A DNA stretch of 10,000 nt from Rheinheimera sp. GTDB lineage: Bacteria > Pseudomonadota > Gammaproteobacteria > Enterobacterales > Alteromonadaceae. Position numbers and translations under genes: made by a program. Under the pieces are notes generated by a model that made no database searches, had not been told where the DNA came from, and saw only the letters and a program-made list of their open reading frames with translations. The stretch covers positions 1 through 10,000 of the forward strand of contig NZ_JAIWOI010000124.1 of the NCBI RefSeq assembly GCF_020217005.1. The letters run 5' to 3'. Shown piece after piece: positions 7,063-10,000 of the stretch; position 1 is the stretch's first letter, and the number at the start of each line of letters is the position of its first letter.

Positions 7063-8468
7063 GACTGATGTTGCAGTTGCTGCAGATACTGAATAAGCAC
7101 AGGGCAACACTCAAGGTTCACCATACTGAATTTTTGCTGCAACGCCTGACGCTTAGCTGCAAAACGGTCGGATGCTAAATCCAGCGCCATTTGCTCCAGC
7201 AACTGGTCGAAATTGTCCGCCGTGCTGCCTGCAATAAAATCCTCTTTGCCGATAGCAAACTGACCTCGCACTTGAGCGTACCGCTCTATGTCATAGATAA
7301 AATGCAGCACCGGCTTATTGCAAAGCAAAAAGTCAAAAGCGACTGAGGAATAATCGGTGATCAGCAAATCCGCATCCGCCAGCCAGGGATAGACATTAAA
7401 ACGGCCTGGATAGTGGAAAATCCGATCACAGCCCTGCTGCTGGCGCAGTTCATCAAAAGGCGCCAGAAAAGGATGAGTTTTCATCATAAACACCGCATTG
7501 TGCTCAAGCAGAAATTGCTGCAACTTTACCCAGTCAATAGGGTGATTATTCTGGCCGTTATCACGATAGGTTGGCATATACAGAATCAATTTTTTGCCCG
7601 ATCGCAGCTGTTGCAATTGCTCAAGCGGTAAAGCGTTAAACCAGCAACGATCGGCAGGAGTCTGCAGCAAAGCATCATTGCGTGGATAACCAAAATCCAG
7701 ATAATGCCGGGCTTTAAACATGCCGGGAAAAATCTGCTGATTAAACCAGCTCGAGCTGGAGACAAAAGCTTCATCCAGAATATGGGGAAAATGTTTATTG
7801 CCCGCTAAATGCTTAAAAGGCAAACCATGCCATAGCTGTACAACTTTGGTTTGAGTTCGAAGGCGGTTAAACACTGGATCAGTAGACTCATGATCCAGCA
7901 CCAGCACTTTAGCTCGTTGCAGCAGCCAGCGTACTTGCCATGGCGAATCGACTTGTGCCGGATGAAAACACCGCTGGGCATCTTTAACCACTAAATAGGC
8001 GTTCTTACCCAACTTATCATGTTCGGCAAAAGCAACCAGCACATTGCTGTCGGCATACTTTTCGGCGTAATAGACCACAGGGCCCTTGGGTATAAGGTCC
8101 AGCAAGGAGGCCATCAGGTCATGCATCAGAGTTTTGAGTTTTTTCAGAACAGAAGCTGCTTTGTAAGGTTTAAACTGCAACGGGTTTTGCCCGGTACAAA
8201 ACCAGATTTTTCTGGCGATAAAACCATTCGCCTGCATGCCTTGCGCTATTTTTTGCTGATAATCACTAGGAGCAATCAGCACCGCATCATGGGGTTTACT
8301 TTGCGAGACGTGATTACAGACATCAGGCCCCTGCTTCAGGTTATCCACCATACCCAGCACAGTAGCGCCTTGCTGTTGCATTAACAGCGCAAGGTTCCTG
8401 CCGGCTGGGTTATCCGGAGCTATATACAGGCGTTGGCCCTGCCAGTCTTTGGCTTCACGTTGTATCAA
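7059..8468 (-). CDS. CDP-glycerol glycerophosphotransferase family protein (TagB/TagF-like) with an N-terminal Rossmann-like domain
   Basis: 469 aa. The C-terminal two-thirds (about 125-460) match the CDP-glycerol:glycerophosphotransferase family, which transfers glycerol phosphate from CDP-glycerol to a glycan or polymer at the inner membrane face. Key motifs are LWHGLPFKHLAG (212-223), FGYPRND (259-265), YMPTYRD (297-303), MKTHPF (329-334) and ITDYSSVAFDF (370-380). His214 and His332 correspond to catalytic His positions of TagF. Residues 12-100 are an extra domain, RLYIAPDNPAGRNLALL then VLGMVDN, like a degenerate nucleotide-binding fold. No transmembrane segment is seen. The start is TTG at 8468, overlapping the upstream stop (TTGA); the next in-frame ATG (residue 30) would cut off the first strand of the domain. 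Downstream of a TagD homologue that would supply its donor. The acceptor is unknown. Confidence 0.88.
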   Translation of the reverse strand: MIQREAKDWQGQRLYIAPDNPAGRNLALLMQQQGATVLGMVDNLKQGPDVCNHVSQSKPHDAVLIAPSDYQQKIAQGMQANGFIARKIWFCTGQNPLQFKPYKAASVLKKLKTLMHDLMASLLDLIPKGPVVYYAEKYADSNVLVAFAEHDKLGKNAYLVVKDAQRCFHPAQVDSPWQVRWLLQRAKVLVLDHESTDPVFNRLRTQTKVVQLWHGLPFKHLAGNKHFPHILDEAFVSSSSWFNQQIFPGMFKARHYLDFGYPRNDALLQTPADRCWFNALPLEQLQQLRSGKKLILYMPTYRDNGQNNHPIDWVKLQQFLLEHNAVFMMKTHPFLAPFDELRQQQGCDRIFHYPGRFNVYPWLADADLLITDYSSVAFDFLLCNKPVLHFIYDIERYAQVRGQFAIGKEDFIAGSTADNFDQLLEQMALDLASDRFAAKRQALQQKFSMVNLECCPVLIQYLQQLQHQS

Positions 8469-8881
8469 TCCAGGAAGTCCCGTTTCAGCTGCATAAAGAC
8501 CTGAATAGCTTTTTTCAGCTCAGTAGACGAGACATTATCAGTGCGTGGTAAATACACCACCTCACAGTACGGCTTTAAAAAATCAAACTTACCCTGCCAG
8601 TCCGAGCCCATCACAAACAGATCCACCTTGTGCTGTTGCACATCACTGATTTTTTGCTCCCAGTTTGACTCGGCAATGACTTCATCGACAAAACGCACAG
8701 AACGTACCAGCTCTACCCTGTGCTCAAAAGGCATTAGTGTAGTTTTGCCTTTAGTGGCATTAAACTCATCGGTAGAGACAGCCACAATCAGCTTGTCTCC
8801 TAACTCCCGCGCCCGTTTCAGCAAATTCAGATGACCAATATGAAACAGGTCAAAGGTACCGTAGGTTAATACTGTTTTCAT
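8465..8881 (-). CDS. tagD: Glycerol-3-phosphate cytidylyltransferase (TagD-like)
   Basis: 138 aa, near the 130 aa of TagD. The family makes CDP-glycerol from CTP and sn-glycerol-3-phosphate in the cytoplasm. It shows the nucleotidyltransferase signature GTFDLFHIGH (8-17) with the HxGH pair at 14-17, MGSDWQGKFD (91-100) and RTDNVSST (113-120), the counterpart of TagD's RTxGISTT. The substitution of D-N-V for the usual middle residues leaves open a related alcohol-phosphate substrate, but the downstream glycerophosphotransferase family gene makes glycerol phosphate the best choice. The start is firm: the GTFD strand begins at residue 4 and a GGGAG Shine-Dalgarno precedes. Its TGA stop overlaps the TTG of the next gene, so the two are surely co-translated. 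Such pairs are rarer in Gram-negatives, where they add glycerol phosphate to capsules or O-antigens. Confidence 0.88.
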   Translation of the reverse strand: MKTVLTYGTFDLFHIGHLNLLKRARELGDKLIVAVSTDEFNATKGKTTLMPFEHRVELVRSVRFVDEVIAESNWEQKISDVQQHKVDLFVMGSDWQGKFDFLKPYCEVVYLPRTDNVSSTELKKAIQVFMQLKRDFLD

Positions 8882-8887
8882 ACCTGA

Positions 8888-8892
8888 CTCCC
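8888..8892 (-). promoter_or_regulatory. Shine-Dalgarno of the tagD-like gene
   Basis: On the minus strand GGGAG is followed by six bases and then the ATG at 8881. It is the strongest ribosome-binding site of the minus-strand pair and fixes the start of the first gene. Confidence 0.65.
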
Positions 8893-8997
8893 ACCTTAAG
8901 GACTAAGCTTGTTGTTACAGCAGCCAGTATCGTTCTCCATATTACCTAGAAGGCGACTCAGATTTAACTAACGCATAAAGCAACATAAAACCAAATA

Positions 8998-9018
8998 TAC
9001 TGTGAACGAAGCACAGTA
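8998..9018. repeat. Perfect inverted repeat, 7-bp arms with 7-base loop
   Basis: TACTGTG at 8998-9004 pairs exactly with CACAGTA at 9012-9018 around the loop AACGAAG. No T-run follows directly on either strand, so it is not a typical intrinsic terminator. It lies right at the predicted transcription start (~9019) of the candidate minus-strand promoter. It could be a repressor/activator operator or a hairpin at the 5' end of the tagD-like leader. It resembles a LexA box in its CTGT...ACAG ends, but the spacing is one base too long. Confidence 0.6.
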
Positions 9019-9025
9019 CACAAAT

Positions 9026-9054
9026 GTTATGGTTTTTTATCGGCTTGGTATCAA
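9026..9054 (-). promoter_or_regulatory. Candidate sigma-70 promoter for the tagD-like operon
   Basis: On the minus strand, TTGATA (9054-9049, five of six matches to the -35 consensus) is separated by 17 bases from CATAAC (9031-9026, four of six matches to -10). The spacer carries a run of A. Start of transcription would be near 9019, giving a leader of about 137 bases that begins with the inverted repeat. It is the best promoter-like match I find for this operon, but it is judged only by eye. Confidence 0.4.
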
Positions 9055-9247
9055 AATACTGTAGCCTGACCTCATTAATTGTCGCCATGGTTTTTATTTG
9101 TGGTTAACGCCCTTAAGACCTTCAAAAAAGAGTCGATATAGCATCGGTAGACTGATCTCAATCAAGTCATCAAAAACAATGCAGCTCATACCCAAACGTA
9201 AAAAGTTAGGGTATTTTGGAGTGCTATGCTGCAGACAAGAATTGCAC

Positions 9248-9257
9248 ACTGTACAGT
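9248..9257. repeat. 10-bp perfect palindrome upstream of the methyltransferase gene
   Basis: ACTGTACAGT reads the same on both strands and sits 48 bases before the ATG at 9306. Its half ACTGT also occurs in the arms of the 8998-9018 repeat (TACTGTG/CACAGTA), so both could be sites for one dimeric regulator. Short palindromes also arise by chance. Confidence 0.35.
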
Positions 9258-9305
9258 CTGAGCAGATGTATTCTATTTTCAATGGTGGATAACGGAACAG
9301 AATTG

Positions 9306-10000
9306 ATGAAACAAATCTATCTTTATGGCACTGGCAGTAAAGCCTTGCAGTGGTTACCTGTACTTGCGCTGCATTACCGCATAGTAGCTTTTGTGGACAG
9401 CAATAAGGATCGCAGTGGTAGCCACTTGCTGGGCCTACCCGTGGTACATAGCTCAGAAATTAACTCTAAGCAGTGTGACCTGATTGTAATCGCAAGTAGC
9501 TTTGTCGAAGCAATACAACACCAACTGGCAATGGATGGCTGCTCTGCAGGCATAGAGATAGAGCAACTACCAGAGTTACAAAGTCAATTTGAGCAGTACC
9601 GGAATATGCTGCATCAATACCGGTCGCAGACATTTCAACATTTAACTGATATCAAATTAAATGAACAACATTTGTCAGACGCAAAGCTAATCAGTGATCG
9701 ACATACTTTATTGGGTTTACTGCCTAAGCAAGGGATATGTGCTGAGTTGGGGGTGGCAAATGGCGATTTTACTGAGGCAATTTTTGGCATCAATCAACCG
9801 AAAAAACTGCACTTAGTAGATATCTGGCAATCCGAGCGCTATAACGATGATTTATATAACAATGTTTGCCGGAAATTCGATACCCAACTCACATCAGGAC
9901 AGTGTCAGATTCATCGAAAGCTGTCGACGGAAGCCGTACTTGATTTTCCTGACAGCTATTTTGACTGGATCTACATAGATACAACCCATAGCTACAAGCT
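9306..10000 (+). CDS. Class I SAM-dependent methyltransferase with N-terminal Rossmann-like domain (5' part, runs off window)
   Basis: The frame is open from ATG 9306 to the window edge (231 complete codons), so the 3' end is missing. Residues 1-95 form a nucleotide-binding-like domain: IYLYGTGSKAL (4-14), VAFVDSNKDRSG (27-38), CDLIVIASS (57-65). A Gln-rich helical linker follows (about 90-130). Residues ~130 onward are a class I methyltransferase domain: AELGVANGDFT (146-156, SAM-binding motif I), LVDIW (170-174, the ribose-contacting acidic strand end) and DWIYIDTTHSY (220-230), typical of the methyltransferases of surface-glycan clusters. The substrate is unknown; a sugar or glycan-linked group is plausible from context. 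An in-frame TTG lies just before the ATG; GGA at 9294-9296 is a modest Shine-Dalgarno. It uses ATA and CTA codons more freely than the genes to the left. Confidence 0.75.
   Translation, partial: MKQIYLYGTGSKALQWLPVLALHYRIVAFVDSNKDRSGSHLLGLPVVHSSEINSKQCDLIVIASSFVEAIQHQLAMDGCSAGIEIEQLPELQSQFEQYRNMLHQYRSQTFQHLTDIKLNEQHLSDAKLISDRHTLLGLLPKQGICAELGVANGDFTEAIFGINQPKKLHLVDIWQSERYNDDLYNNVCRKFDTQLTSGQCQIHRKLSTEAVLDFPDSYFDWIYIDTTHSYK

Larger units (their letters stand above)
8882..9305. other. Divergent AT-rich intergenic region
   Basis: These 424 bases separate the minus-strand glycerol-phosphate operon from the plus-strand methyltransferase gene and should contain the promoters of both. The stretch is visibly richer in A/T than the genes to its left. 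A candidate minus-strand promoter (9026-9054), a perfect inverted repeat (8998-9018) and a 10-bp palindrome (9248-9257) are listed separately. For the plus-strand gene the best match I can find is TTAAGA (9113-9118) and TATAGC (9137-9142) with an 18-bp spacer, too weak to list on its own. Two overlapping small open frames on opposite strands (about 9094-9292) look like chance. I see no tRNA, terminator hairpin with T-run, or mobile-element ends. Confidence 0.6.

Noticed and set aside
8998..9018. LexA (SOS) box
   Set aside because: The ends are CTGT...ACAG, but the spacing is CTG-N11-CAG where LexA sites need CTG-N10-CAG, and the inner bases are not the AT-alternating type.
8998..9040. Intrinsic terminator
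   Set aside because: The hairpin at 8998-9018 is followed by CACAAATG; the six-T run lies 14 bases further on, too far away, and there is no upstream plus-strand gene to terminate.
9094..9282. 62-codon minus-strand frame with a CxxCxxCxxC pattern, overlapping a 64-codon plus-strand frame
   Set aside because: It starts with TTG without a Shine-Dalgarno and matches no family I recognise. The overlapping frame on the other strand is of the same length, as expected by chance in an intergenic stretch. The cysteine cluster could be a zinc-binding remnant, but nothing else supports it.

Overview
The window looks like part of a cell-surface or flagellin glycan locus of a Gram-negative gammaproteobacterium. 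The moderate GC content, glutamine-rich proteins and the pse gene set would suit Rheinheimera or a related Alteromonadales/Chromatiales genus, but the genus is a guess from general resemblance and no marker gene settles it. The main signature is pseudaminic acid (Pse) biosynthesis, a nonulosonate sugar used mostly on flagellins and surface polysaccharides.

Bases 2-7062 (+ strand) form one tightly packed gene run: the 3' two-thirds of pseG (UDP-sugar hydrolase), pseI (Pse synthase), a PseH-type GNAT acyltransferase, a small acyl carrier protein (ACP), a FabG-like short-chain reductase (SDR), an ANL-superfamily AMP-dependent acyl ligase, a LuxE-family acyl-protein synthetase and a LuxC-family acyl reductase. 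Downstream of pseI every junction is an overlap of 1-11 bases or a gap of no more than 13 bases, so transcriptional and translational coupling is very likely. The first three genes belong to Pse synthesis. The next five look like a complete acyl-handling set: carry, reduce, activate, transfer, then reduce to aldehyde. No luciferase gene is present. I infer that this set makes an unusual acyl or aldehyde-derived substituent for the sugar or a neighbouring glycan; the sequence does not prove it.

Bases 7059-8881 (- strand) hold a two-gene operon that converges on luxC with a shared TTAA stop: a TagD-type glycerol-3-phosphate cytidylyltransferase followed by a CDP-glycerol glycerophosphotransferase-family protein that carries an extra N-terminal domain. 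Together they would make CDP-glycerol and transfer glycerol phosphate to a surface glycan, a chemistry better known from Gram-positive teichoic acids.

Bases 8882-9305 are an AT-rich divergent intergenic region with a candidate minus-strand promoter, a perfect 7-bp inverted repeat at its predicted start site, and a 10-bp palindrome. Bases 9306-10000 (+ strand) start a gene that runs off the window: an N-terminal Rossmann-like domain followed by a class I SAM-dependent methyltransferase domain. Its N-terminal domain resembles that of the glycerophosphotransferase across the divergent promoter region.
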